From: Reichenbachiella faecimaris | GTDB taxonomy: Bacteria; Bacteroidota; Bacteroidia; Cytophagales; Cyclobacteriaceae | NCBI RefSeq assembly: GCF_900176375.1 | Contig: NZ_FWYF01000001.1 | Coordinates: forward strand, 1,560,449 to 1,624,448 | Direction: 5' to 3' | Length of the DNA stretch: 64,000 nucleotides | Part shown: positions 35,463 through 43,810 of the stretch, in pieces | Layout of the letters: each line of letters opens with the position of its first letter | Position numbering within the stretch: position 1 is the stretch's first letter | Position numbers and translations under genes: made by a program | The notes under the pieces: generated by a model | The model's input: only the letters and a program-made list of their open reading frames with translations | What the model was told of the DNA's origin: nothing | Database searches by the model: none

Positions 35463-37314
35463 TTCTATCTACTACAAAATATCCAGGGTCATTAGGATCT
35501 CCTCCTCCACTTTCCAATTCCTGCTCCGTTTTGGTATAAAAAATGGTTTCTTTCACAATATCATTAAACTTCACATCCACTGGCGCTCGACTAACCTTCA
35601 ACTGATTGACCCAATTCGTCTCTCCTTCAGGTGTAATCGACACGGCTATGATATTATTTTTGGAATCTGGTACTAATGAGAAAATATAAGCTGCTACCGT
35701 GCCTTCCTGGGATGGGATGAACTGACCAGAAACTAAGAATTCGCTATCACTATATTTGAAGCTACTCAAAGCAAAGTTTTTCTTCCATTCTATTTTTCTG
35801 GCGTTATTCACTTTGGCCACAAAGCCCTTATCAGATGCCCCCTTAAATTCTAGCCCAATAACATAGGTATTAGAAGAATCATCTTTCATCGAAACAATAG
35901 AATAAAACTTAGAAAAATCATGCGGCACGTACGTAGTATCCATTCGTGGGATCAGATACAGTGAATCAGCCCCGTCCTCGCTCACACCCCATCTGGCTCT
36001 TACTCTGTATTCGTCATTATGAGCTAACCATTTACTTTTTGCTGAGGTAAGTTTAGCCTCCATTTCTTTGCGGTATTTTATTAGACCAATGTCTCCACCA
36101 TACGTTTCATTGACTAATTCTCTATATTTTTTTGTACCAATGGTAATTCCTGGCTCGACTAATGTGGCCACAGATTTTTCCATCCTACCAATCAGCTGAA
36201 CTACACTATCTGAAACAGCCAATTGATAATCTACGTCATCAACTACAGCCAAACGCTCGTTTAGGCTCTCATTAGTCAAGTAGTCGAATTTGTTTTTACT
36301 TAACTGAATGATGAGTAATTCTTTGGACAATGACTCCTTATCAAATTTTTCAATGTCGGCCAGCAAATTCGGATCTAGGGTTGTGATCGGTTTTTCATTT
36401 AAAATTCCTGAGCCACTATTAATCTGATTTGATTCTAATTTCAAATCCTTCATTGTTTGACTAATCTGGCTTTTGAGCCTGAAAATATCTCGTTTGATTA
36501 CATTTTCAGTATCATCTGCCCACTGACCGTAATTCCAGGCTACCACGTCATTGGCAAAAAAATCTACAGTGGTCAATCCATCTTCACCATAAGTAACAAT
36601 GTCCTTCCACTCAAGCTCTGGGCTGTATCCTTTCTTTCCTATTCGGCTTACGGCATCCCTGACCTTCTCAAATTTTTCTTTGATTTCCGTGTTTTTATCA
36701 ATGACGGCTACCAGACTATCTTTCAAACCATCATCTGCCATTAGATACAAGTTGTTGATATCAGGATATTGGGTAGAAAAAGCCTTGTAAGCTGCCATAG
36801 AATAGGCATTGGCATTGTTAATACTATATAAGTCCGCATAAATGGATTTGGCGTATTTATTGATATTTCTCAGGCTCTGAAGCTTCTTTTCAATATCCAA
36901 TTGAACGTCAGAAATTTTAATTCCAAAATCTCCTGTCCTTAAATCTCTTCTGTGGAAAGCCTGATAGAAGTCGTCATTCTTCTTCAATTCTTTTTCAGTA
37001 ATCAAAGTTTTGGCCTTGGTCAGATAAATTACTGCTGTATCTGAAGCGCCCAAGATGGCTGTAGAATCAGAGATGATATGATAATCATTGACTAACCCTT
37101 CATAATAAAGCCCTACTTGAAGATTCGGATTAGGCTCGTCTGCATTCTTAGGGTCAGACAAATAGTCCCACAATAAAGGCATGGCTTGATCATAATTTTT
37201 CGCCTCAATGAGGGGAAAAATATCCTTGTCATATTTTAGTTTTTTTTGAGCAAAAGAAGAGTGGAACACGCAACAAGAAAGAATACTGAGCGCGAGTACG
37301 ATTGATTTCTGCAT
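35446..37314 (-). CDS. Large exported protein of unknown function
   Basis: A 622-residue protein with a signal peptide at about 1-22 (ending HSSFAQ). Residues 25-130 look helical, with a repeat-like beginning (YDKDIFPLIEAKNYDQAMPL). The middle (about 130-430) is rich in charged helices and could form a coiled coil. The C-terminal 200 residues look beta-rich, with blocks such as YVIGLEFKGASDKGFVAKVN. No catalytic motif or known domain is recognised. It is coupled to the small lipoprotein downstream. Confidence 0.7.
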   Translation of the reverse strand: MQKSIVLALSILSCCVFHSSFAQKKLKYDKDIFPLIEAKNYDQAMPLLWDYLSDPKNADEPNPNLQVGLYYEGLVNDYHIISDSTAILGASDTAVIYLTKAKTLITEKELKKNDDFYQAFHRRDLRTGDFGIKISDVQLDIEKKLQSLRNINKYAKSIYADLYSINNANAYSMAAYKAFSTQYPDINNLYLMADDGLKDSLVAVIDKNTEIKEKFEKVRDAVSRIGKKGYSPELEWKDIVTYGEDGLTTVDFFANDVVAWNYGQWADDTENVIKRDIFRLKSQISQTMKDLKLESNQINSGSGILNEKPITTLDPNLLADIEKFDKESLSKELLIIQLSKNKFDYLTNESLNERLAVVDDVDYQLAVSDSVVQLIGRMEKSVATLVEPGITIGTKKYRELVNETYGGDIGLIKYRKEMEAKLTSAKSKWLAHNDEYRVRARWGVSEDGADSLYLIPRMDTTYVPHDFSKFYSIVSMKDDSSNTYVIGLEFKGASDKGFVAKVNNARKIEWKKNFALSSFKYSDSEFLVSGQFIPSQEGTVAAYIFSLVPDSKNNIIAVSITPEGETNWVNQLKVSRAPVDVKFNDIVKETIFYTKTEQELESGGGDPNDPGYFVVDRSGNVR

Positions 37315-37350
37315 TTCTATCTAAGTTCTGATTGTTTCTTTGGTTTACTA

Positions 37351-37358
37351 CAAAAGTA
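37351..37358 (-). promoter_or_regulatory. Candidate -7 box for the two-gene exported-protein operon
   Basis: On the minus strand TACTTTTG matches TAnnTTTG exactly, 36 bases upstream of the start codon at 37314. No good TTG at the -33 position was found. Confidence 0.35.
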
Positions 37359-37430
37359 ATAAAAGATTTTTCCCTGATTAAATTAGACTTTTTCTAGGTG
37401 AAATCCTCGATAATACCTTAAAACGATCAT

Positions 37431-39671
37431 TTAACTATTAAATTTCCCTTTGAGCATAGCTAATTTGGATTGCAGATCTCCTTGCACTTCTTGTTTGGCT
37501 TCCTGCTTACGCTCAAACTTCTTCTGAGGCTTACCAAATGGGTCAGATTTCATAGACAATGAAATGCGTTTTTGCTGTGCATTGATCTCTGTGACTGTCA
37601 CCTGAACTTGTTGCTGAAGCTTCACCACAGCAGCTGGATCGCTCACAAATGAATCGGACAGCTGGCTCACATGTACCAATCCATCCTGATGTACGCCTAT
37701 ATCTACGAAGGCACCAAACTTAGTAATGTTCGTCACCAGACCAGGTAATTTCATTCCAACTTTCAGATCGCTGATTGCATTGACTCCTTCTTGAAAACTA
37801 AAGGCTTCGTATTGCTCTCTAGGATCACGTCCAGGCTTAGCCAATTCGTCCATGATGTCTTTCAAAGTAGGAAGCCCCACTTCTTCTGTGACATAATTCT
37901 TTGGGTCTATTTTAGCTCTTACAGAAGAATCCTTGACCAAATTTTCCACTGTGCTATTCAAATCAGCAGCCATTTTTTCCACTGTAGGGTATCTTTCTGG
38001 GTGCACAGCACTCGCATCGAGCAAATTATTGCTTTCGCGAATGCGTAGGAAACCAGCCGCTTGCTCAAATGCCTTATCTCCCATGCGCGGCACCTTTTTC
38101 AAAGCTTCTCTATTCTTGAATGGGCCATTTTCATTTCTGAATTTTACAATGTTATCAGCTAATTGAGGCCCAAGACCAGAAACATAAGTCAAGAGTTGCT
38201 TACTCGCTGTATTTAGTTCAACGCCCACTCCATTTACACAACTCTCCACTACATCATCAAGCGAGTGCTTCAACGAATTCTGATCCACGTCGTGCTGATA
38301 TTGGCCTACACCTATAGACTTGGCATCAATTTTTACCAGCTCTGCCAGCGGATCCATCATTCTTCGTCCAATAGAAACTGCACCACGAACAGTCAAGTCC
38401 TGATCGGGAAATTCTTCTCTGGCTACCTCTGATGCAGAATAAATAGAAGCCCCACTTTCACTGACCATGGCAATGATGACATTGGATGGCAGGCCAATAG
38501 ATCTGACAAAACTTTCGGACTCACGACTCGCGGTACCATTACCAATGGCAATAGCTTCAATGTCATACTTGGCTACCATCTGTTTAATAGTCTCAGCAGC
38601 CTCTCTAGTTCTGCGCTGTGGCTCGTGCGGGAATATGGCCTCGAATTCCAAAAGTTTACCTTGCTTATCCAGACATACCACTTTACATCCCGTTCTGAAA
38701 CCTGGATCAAGTGCGAGTACGTTTTTCTGACCCAGGGCAGGTGACAAAAGCAATTGCCTCAAGTTTTCTGAAAATACCTGAATGGCTTCATCGTCCGCAG
38801 TTTTCTTGGAAGACACTCTCGTTTCTGTTTCCATTGAAGGTTTCAGCAGACGTTTATAGGCATCTTTCAACGCAATTTTCATTTGAGTTACGTTGGCATT
38901 TTGACCTGTAATTACTTTTTTCTCTAATAGAAAATTAGCGTCATTTTCATCTGGAAAAATGTCCAATGACAAAATCATTTCTTTTTCTCCACGCCTCATG
39001 GCCAGTAGTCTGTGTGATGGGCATTTCTTCAAAGGCTCTTCCCATTCGAAGTAATCTTTATATTTCTGACCTTCCTGTTCCTTGCCTTTCATCACAGTGG
39101 ATTTGATGACAGCTTTATCCAAGAACAACCTTCTTAATCCCGCTCGCACTTCTGCATCTTCACTCACCCATTCGGCTATGATGTCTCTCGCTCCTTGTAG
39201 TGCTTCTTCGGCATCCTTCACTCCTTTTTCTTCATTGATATATTTGAGAGCCAGCTCCTCAGGATCACCCAGCCCTTGATCGAAAATGGTTTTTGCTAAT
39301 GGCTCCAAACCTTTCTCCTTGGCCATAGAGCCACGCGTTTTTCTCTTGGGCTTGTATGGCAGATAGATATCCTCCAACTCCGTCATGGTCAACGCCCCTT
39401 CAATTTTCTTTTTTAACTCATCAGTCAGCTTGCCTTGCTCATCAATCGATTTTAGAATCGCCTCTCTCCTCTTATCCAGATCGCGCAATTTGCCAATTCG
39501 ATCTTTGACATAAGCCACGGCCACTTCGTCCAGACTCCCCGTCTGCTCCTTTCTGTATCTGGAAATAAACGGGACAGTAGCCCCTTCATCCAATAAGGCA
39601 ACAATTGCGGCTACTCCTGACACGGGAACACCATGCTCTGTGGCTATCAAAGAAATATGCTTTTGACTCAT
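37431..39671 (-). CDS. tex: Tex-family RNA-binding transcription accessory protein
   Basis: A 746-residue cytoplasmic nucleic-acid-binding protein. The N-terminal helical region (FISRYRKEQTGSLDEVAVAY and LEDIYLPYKPKRKTRGSMAK) is followed by a YqgF/RNase H-like domain (VLALDPGFRTGCKVVCLD, AIAIGNGTASRESESFV). Helix-hairpin-helix elements come next (LGPQLADNIVKFRNENGPFK), then a C-terminal S1 domain (FGAFVDIGVHQDGLVHVSQL). Length and order are normal for Tex. In the family it acts on transcription complexes and RNA. It is divergent from the TlpA-like gene, with a 139-base shared upstream region. Confidence 0.95.
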   Translation of the reverse strand: MSQKHISLIATEHGVPVSGVAAIVALLDEGATVPFISRYRKEQTGSLDEVAVAYVKDRIGKLRDLDKRREAILKSIDEQGKLTDELKKKIEGALTMTELEDIYLPYKPKRKTRGSMAKEKGLEPLAKTIFDQGLGDPEELALKYINEEKGVKDAEEALQGARDIIAEWVSEDAEVRAGLRRLFLDKAVIKSTVMKGKEQEGQKYKDYFEWEEPLKKCPSHRLLAMRRGEKEMILSLDIFPDENDANFLLEKKVITGQNANVTQMKIALKDAYKRLLKPSMETETRVSSKKTADDEAIQVFSENLRQLLLSPALGQKNVLALDPGFRTGCKVVCLDKQGKLLEFEAIFPHEPQRRTREAAETIKQMVAKYDIEAIAIGNGTASRESESFVRSIGLPSNVIIAMVSESGASIYSASEVAREEFPDQDLTVRGAVSIGRRMMDPLAELVKIDAKSIGVGQYQHDVDQNSLKHSLDDVVESCVNGVGVELNTASKQLLTYVSGLGPQLADNIVKFRNENGPFKNREALKKVPRMGDKAFEQAAGFLRIRESNNLLDASAVHPERYPTVEKMAADLNSTVENLVKDSSVRAKIDPKNYVTEEVGLPTLKDIMDELAKPGRDPREQYEAFSFQEGVNAISDLKVGMKLPGLVTNITKFGAFVDIGVHQDGLVHVSQLSDSFVSDPAAVVKLQQQVQVTVTEINAQQKRISLSMKSDPFGKPQKKFERKQEAKQEVQGDLQSKLAMLKGKFNS

Positions 39672-39712
39672 GTGATTCTGTTACTTTTTGTTTGTTGAAA
39701 AATTGAGTGCAT

Positions 39713-39720
39713 CAAATTTA
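39713..39720 (-). promoter_or_regulatory. Candidate -7 box for tex
   Basis: On the minus strand TAAATTTG matches TAnnTTTG exactly and lies 41 bases before the tex start. No -33 TTG at the usual distance is visible. Confidence 0.35.
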
Positions 39721-39746
39721 ATCACCTCTCGGAATTAATATGACTC

Positions 39747-39754
39747 TACTTTTG
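39747..39754 (+). promoter_or_regulatory. Candidate -7 box for the TlpA-like gene
   Basis: TACTTTTG matches TAnnTTTG exactly, 56 bases before the ATG at 39811, back to back with the tex box. The -33 element is not obvious. Confidence 0.35.
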
Positions 39755-39810
39755 TATATGTTCAAAGAAGTTTTCCACATCCGTGTGAATGGGTTGAATG
39801 ACAATTATTT

Positions 39811-40368
39811 ATGAAAAAAATACTGAAAGATTGGTGGTTTATCATAGGACTGGCAGGCCTGATTTACCTTTTCGGGTATGCAGAAGTAGCAGGCTTTGTT
39901 CAACGCATGGTGCTGTCTACAGGTGTGCTACAGGCCGAAATTATAGACAAAGAAGATCAACCACTTGCCGATTATAATTTTCGTTTACGAAATGAAGGGG
40001 GTGAAATTATAGACTTCAATCAGTTTAAAGGCCAAACCATATTCTTAAACTTTTGGGCCACCTGGTGTCCTCCCTGTGTAGCAGAAATGCCAGACATCCA
40101 CAATTTGTACGAGAGAGTCAAAGATGAAAATGTGGCCTTTGTATTGATCAGTCAGGACGCGAATTTTGACAAGGCCAAAAACTTCCTCGAAAGAAAGTCA
40201 TATACTTTTCCTATCTATCAGCTAGTCTCGTCTCTGCCAGACGGATTCGCTAGTCGATCTATTCCAACCACTTTTGTCGTTTCTCCTGATGGAAAAATAA
40301 TCGCCAAGCGAGAAGGTATGGCGAAGTATGATACAGAGGAGTTTAGAAAACTTCTAATTGATAGATAA
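39811..40368 (+). CDS. TlpA-like periplasmic thiol-disulfide oxidoreductase
   Basis: A 185-residue protein anchored by an N-terminal membrane segment (about 8-28) with a thioredoxin fold outside the cytoplasm. The active site is FWATWCPPCVAEMP, with Cys86 and Cys89. The cis-proline region is SIPTTFVVSPDGKI. Proteins of this kind reduce disulfides in the periplasm, for example during cytochrome c maturation. No cytochrome assembly genes are adjacent, so its client is unknown. It converges on the DUF6090 gene with an 11-base gap. Confidence 0.92.
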   Translation: MKKILKDWWFIIGLAGLIYLFGYAEVAGFVQRMVLSTGVLQAEIIDKEDQPLADYNFRLRNEGGEIIDFNQFKGQTIFLNFWATWCPPCVAEMPDIHNLYERVKDENVAFVLISQDANFDKAKNFLERKSYTFPIYQLVSSLPDGFASRSIPTTFVVSPDGKIIAKREGMAKYDTEEFRKLLIDR

Positions 40369-40379
40369 TGCTCTTAGCA

Positions 40380-41066
40380 TCATGATTTGATATATTTCTT
40401 TAATTCTTCAAGTAGGCTACGGTTTGCTTCTATATGCTCATTTGCTTTTAAGACAAGAAATTCCTCGACTTTTCCATACTGATATAATTTTTTGAAATTA
40501 GTGGGATCAAGTAGAATCTGTTTAACCATCTTGTAATCTAGAGGCAAATCATCCCAACTTGCTTCTTCCATTATAATAGCAGCATCAGTATTGATGCTTC
40601 CCATAGTTTCCTCATAACGCTGAAATTCAAACTCTCTGAGTTTAACTACATTGGGCTGAATAAAATTATAGTAGTATTGAATACTATATCGCAAATCTTC
40701 ATCTTCAATATTGGATAGTAAACCCAATTGATTTATAGATTCAAACGCGCTATTGTGTAAAACTGCCAAAACAAAGGTTCGACTCTTTTGATAATTATAC
40801 TCAAGGCTATCTACTTCATCTTTTTTTAGACAATTGATTGTTGCTTTTAAATGCGCTGCGGTCCTTTCTGAACCCAATTTATGATAGCCAAATTGAATCG
40901 AGTCTTGTTTCAGATCAGAAACAAGATTGTTCAAAGATTGCAAGGTTAAGTTTCTCGTGTTTGCAGACTGACTCCAATTATTAAGTTGAAAAGCTACCAA
41001 AATCCCCGCTACAACAATTAAAAACTCACCAATCGCATACCTCCAGTTTATTTTAATTTTTTTCAT
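40380..41066 (-). CDS. DUF6090 family membrane-anchored protein
   Basis: A 228-residue protein with the characteristic N-terminus NWRYAIGEFLIVVAGILVAF followed by QLNNW, a single membrane helix seen in a large family of Bacteroidota proteins of unknown function (DUF6090). The rest is helical and probably periplasmic. It lies 32 bases downstream of the M3 peptidase stop on the same strand and may share its transcript. Confidence 0.82.
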   Translation of the reverse strand: MKKIKINWRYAIGEFLIVVAGILVAFQLNNWSQSANTRNLTLQSLNNLVSDLKQDSIQFGYHKLGSERTAAHLKATINCLKKDEVDSLEYNYQKSRTFVLAVLHNSAFESINQLGLLSNIEDEDLRYSIQYYYNFIQPNVVKLREFEFQRYEETMGSINTDAAIIMEEASWDDLPLDYKMVKQILLDPTNFKKLYQYGKVEEFLVLKANEHIEANRSLLEELKKYIKS

Positions 41067-41098
41067 CTATTTACGTCATGTGAAAAAGGGATTGAATT

Positions 41099-43150
41099 TT
41101 ACAATCCCAAGCTCTTCATATAAGCTTCATTGTTGGACGGACGGCCTAGAAACTCCTCCACTGCTTCTACGATGTCTCGCTGCGAACCATTGGCCAAAAT
41201 CAACTTTCGGTATTTCACACCAGTGGCTTGATCTTGCAGGCCATTTTTTTCGAATTCGCTAAACATATCCTGAGCATACACATCAGACCACAAATAGCCA
41301 TAATAATATACGGGATGTGTATTAATATGAATCCAGCTCGACTGTGGGTGTGTTCCTTCTACATAACCATCCATGAGCCCCATCTCTCCATCTATTTTTT
41401 TCCAAAGGTCATCTGTAGATACTTTGTTGTTGGGATCGTACAGATTGTACAAATTCAAATCATAGATGCAATTCCTCAAAGATTTGATGGACGAATATCC
41501 TGAAGAAACATTTTTAGCCTTGAGCATGTTATTGAAGGTCTCTTCTGGCAAGACCTCTCCTGTCTCGTAGTGTTTTGCAAATGAACTCACTGTTTCATAA
41601 TCCCAAATCCAGTTTTCGAATATCTGAGACATGGCCTCCGTGAAATCTGACTTCGAACCAGATTGCAAGGAATACTCACCCTCATAAGCCATTTTATCCA
41701 TGATATGTCCAAACTCATGAAACAAAGTACTCAGCTCTCCATGACTCAATAGCGAAGGCAATGTTTCTGTAGGTCTGGTGAAGTTGCCCAAGAGCATAGC
41801 CTCTGGCACTTCATAACCGCCATCTTTCGACTTGCCACTGACCAGTGGCACACAGTAGAACCAAGTCTCCTTATTGGGTCTTGGGAATAGGTCTAGATAG
41901 AATCGTCCCTTTAACCGTCCCTGGTCATACACTTCATACATGTCCACCTCTGCGTGCCATACACTGCCACCCTCTACCTTTTTGAATTCCAGATTCAACA
42001 AGTTTTGATAAACTGCAAACATGCCATCCAAGCAATCATCCATGGGCAAATAGTTTCTGATTTCTTCAGGGTCTACGTTGTACTGATTTTTCAATATTTC
42101 ATTTTTGTAATAAGAAATATCCCATGGATCCAAAGATTCATCAACTCCGCCAGAGCTCTTGGCACGTGCCTGATCCAATTCTTCCAAATCCGTTTTGGCT
42201 TTGCCTTTACTTGCTTCTACAAGACCATTCACAAAGTCCCATACATTCGCTGGATTCTTAGCCATTTTAGGCACCAAATTGTAATCTGCATAAGTGTCGT
42301 AACCCATCAACTGCGCCAGTTCATATCTTTTCTGTACTAAGGAATCCAAGATGGCTAGATTCTTATCCGAAGCCCTATTGTTAAACTTCATATAATAATT
42401 TTTTCTCGTCATTTCCCTAGCGGCATTTTTCATTATAGGGCCGCTTGTGGCATTAATCACAGGAACTTCATATCTGCTTTCTCCAGCAGCATAGGTTTTT
42501 TTGAAATTTTCGGGAAGGCCTTCTGCTCCTACTTCATTCAGCACCAACAACTCATTGGCTGTATTCATGTTGGTAGCGTAGGCTGCAGTTAAATCATTGA
42601 TCTCTTTGTTTAGTTTTTTGTAAGCAGCCAAATCTTCAGCATTGAGACCTACCCCAGATTGCTCCAAGCCATCAATCAAATCATCTACCAATAGCTTTTT
42701 CTTTCCTGACAGTGCTTTGTATTCATCAGTTTCAGTGAAACTGACCATTTGGTTAAACAAATCTTTATCAGAATAAATCCCTGTAGATAAGGAATCAATT
42801 CTTTTGTATCCCGCCAAGCCAGTTGCCCTAATCAAGGAATCTGGAGATGTCCAGTACATCAAAAAGCTTTTGTTTGAAGCAGTAGCCATGTTGTTGCTGA
42901 TGTCATCAAATGAGCCAAATACATTATTAAATGTTGGTGTATTCACTGCCTTGATCTCAGCAATGGCTTGAGCAGATTGGTTGATGGTGTATTCACCATA
43001 TTCTTTTAGATCTGCTGCTGTAACATTCGCAAAATCAACGGGCTCGTTGAGCTCGACTACGAAAGGATTATTAATGGTTTCGGCTGTCTCTTTTGCTGGC
43101 TGGCAAGCAAACATGGGGACTATGATGGAAAGTGCGTATGAAAATCTCAT
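41099..43150 (-). CDS. M3 family zinc metallopeptidase, lipoprotein (oligopeptidase/Dcp-like)
   Basis: A 683-residue peptidase of the thimet oligopeptidase/dipeptidyl carboxypeptidase family. The zinc site is LFHEFGHIMDKMA, with HEFGH at 478-482; the third ligand lies in the following helix. The frame is open upstream of 43150, but the ATG there gives a clean lipoprotein signal (MRFSYALSIIVPMFAC, Cys16), whereas the longer version does not. The enzyme is therefore tethered to a membrane and faces the periplasm or surface, unlike the soluble cytoplasmic relatives. It probably trims short peptides. Confidence 0.9.
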   Translation of the reverse strand: MRFSYALSIIVPMFACQPAKETAETINNPFVVELNEPVDFANVTAADLKEYGEYTINQSAQAIAEIKAVNTPTFNNVFGSFDDISNNMATASNKSFLMYWTSPDSLIRATGLAGYKRIDSLSTGIYSDKDLFNQMVSFTETDEYKALSGKKKLLVDDLIDGLEQSGVGLNAEDLAAYKKLNKEINDLTAAYATNMNTANELLVLNEVGAEGLPENFKKTYAAGESRYEVPVINATSGPIMKNAAREMTRKNYYMKFNNRASDKNLAILDSLVQKRYELAQLMGYDTYADYNLVPKMAKNPANVWDFVNGLVEASKGKAKTDLEELDQARAKSSGGVDESLDPWDISYYKNEILKNQYNVDPEEIRNYLPMDDCLDGMFAVYQNLLNLEFKKVEGGSVWHAEVDMYEVYDQGRLKGRFYLDLFPRPNKETWFYCVPLVSGKSKDGGYEVPEAMLLGNFTRPTETLPSLLSHGELSTLFHEFGHIMDKMAYEGEYSLQSGSKSDFTEAMSQIFENWIWDYETVSSFAKHYETGEVLPEETFNNMLKAKNVSSGYSSIKSLRNCIYDLNLYNLYDPNNKVSTDDLWKKIDGEMGLMDGYVEGTHPQSSWIHINTHPVYYYGYLWSDVYAQDMFSEFEKNGLQDQATGVKYRKLILANGSQRDIVEAVEEFLGRPSNNEAYMKSLGL

Positions 43151-43240
43151 ATTGGGAATGTTTTTGAGTTGATTTAATTTCTTCTTGCTCTCTGGGGACT
43201 TTAGTCTGAGCAGTCGACAATTTACTACCAAAATGAAAAA

Positions 43241-43531
43241 TTACCTTTCGTTGGGTAGGATATTCTGATTTTTCTCCATGAGTGGTCGAAAAGTCACTTG
43301 ATTGACTGGTTTTAGTACTGGTTCTGTACTAGATGGATGCTTTCTCAAACCATCCTTTGGCCGAATGGGTCTTTTTTCAAAACCACCACCACAGTTCGGA
43401 CAGACATTGTGGAGCACGTCGTTTACACAGTCTACACAAAAGGTGCATTCATAGCTACAGATCATGGCCTCTGTACTATTGGGTGCCAGGGGTTTGTTGC
43501 AATTTTCGCAATTGGGTCTGAGGGAGAGCAT
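43241..43531 (-). CDS. DUF1272 cysteine-rich (zinc ribbon-like) protein
   Basis: A small protein of 96 residues with the DUF1272 pattern MLSLRPNCENCNKPLAPNST, then ICSYECTFCVDCV and VCPNCGGGFEKRPIRP. The regularly spaced cysteines imply one or two zinc sites. An in-frame ATG at 43570 exists, but family members begin at MLxLRP, so I use 43531. This also leaves a 16-base gap to the small ORF upstream. Function is unknown in the family. Confidence 0.85.
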   Translation of the reverse strand: MLSLRPNCENCNKPLAPNSTEAMICSYECTFCVDCVNDVLHNVCPNCGGGFEKRPIRPKDGLRKHPSSTEPVLKPVNQVTFRPLMEKNQNILPNER

Positions 43532-43547
43532 GGTTAGATTAAGATAG

Positions 43548-43709
43548 TTAATCTTTTTGATCTTTTCCATGTGAGGTATCGGAATTTAGCCACAGGCGAG
43601 ACTTGGACAGATCCAAAATTTGTGATTGATTGTCATCAGTAAATCCACTCAGTTCTGCTTTTTCAAGTTTCATTTTTATCCAATCAATTTGCCGTTTGGG
43701 TTTGAACAT
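43548..43709 (-). CDS. Small protein of 53 residues, unknown
   Basis: An open frame from ATG 43709 to TAA 43548 encoding MFKPKRQIDWIKMKLEKAEL and then SGFTDDNQSQILDLSKSRLW. The helical pattern with a central SGF resembles short DNA-binding antitoxin-like proteins (ParD type) of Bacteroidota, but no toxin gene is adjacent, so this is only a resemblance. Its position 16 bases upstream of the preferred DUF1272 start suggests a two-gene operon. Confidence 0.4.
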   Translation of the reverse strand: MFKPKRQIDWIKMKLEKAELSGFTDDNQSQILDLSKSRLWLNSDTSHGKDQKD

Positions 43710-43749
43710 GATGGCACTATATTTTTGTTTGATTTTTAGGTTAACTGAA

Positions 43750-43785
43750 AAAACCCTTCCAAAGTTTTGAACTTTGGAAGGGTTG
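43750..43785 (-). terminator. Intrinsic terminator of the copper-receptor operon
   Basis: AACCCTTCCAAAGTT (43752-43766) and AACTTTGGAAGGGTT (43770-43784) are perfect complements with a 3-base loop. On the minus strand the stem is followed by a run of six T. It lies 27 bases after the receptor stop. Confidence 0.88.
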
Positions 43786-43810
43786 GCTTCGAAAATTTTG
43801 CCTGACTATT

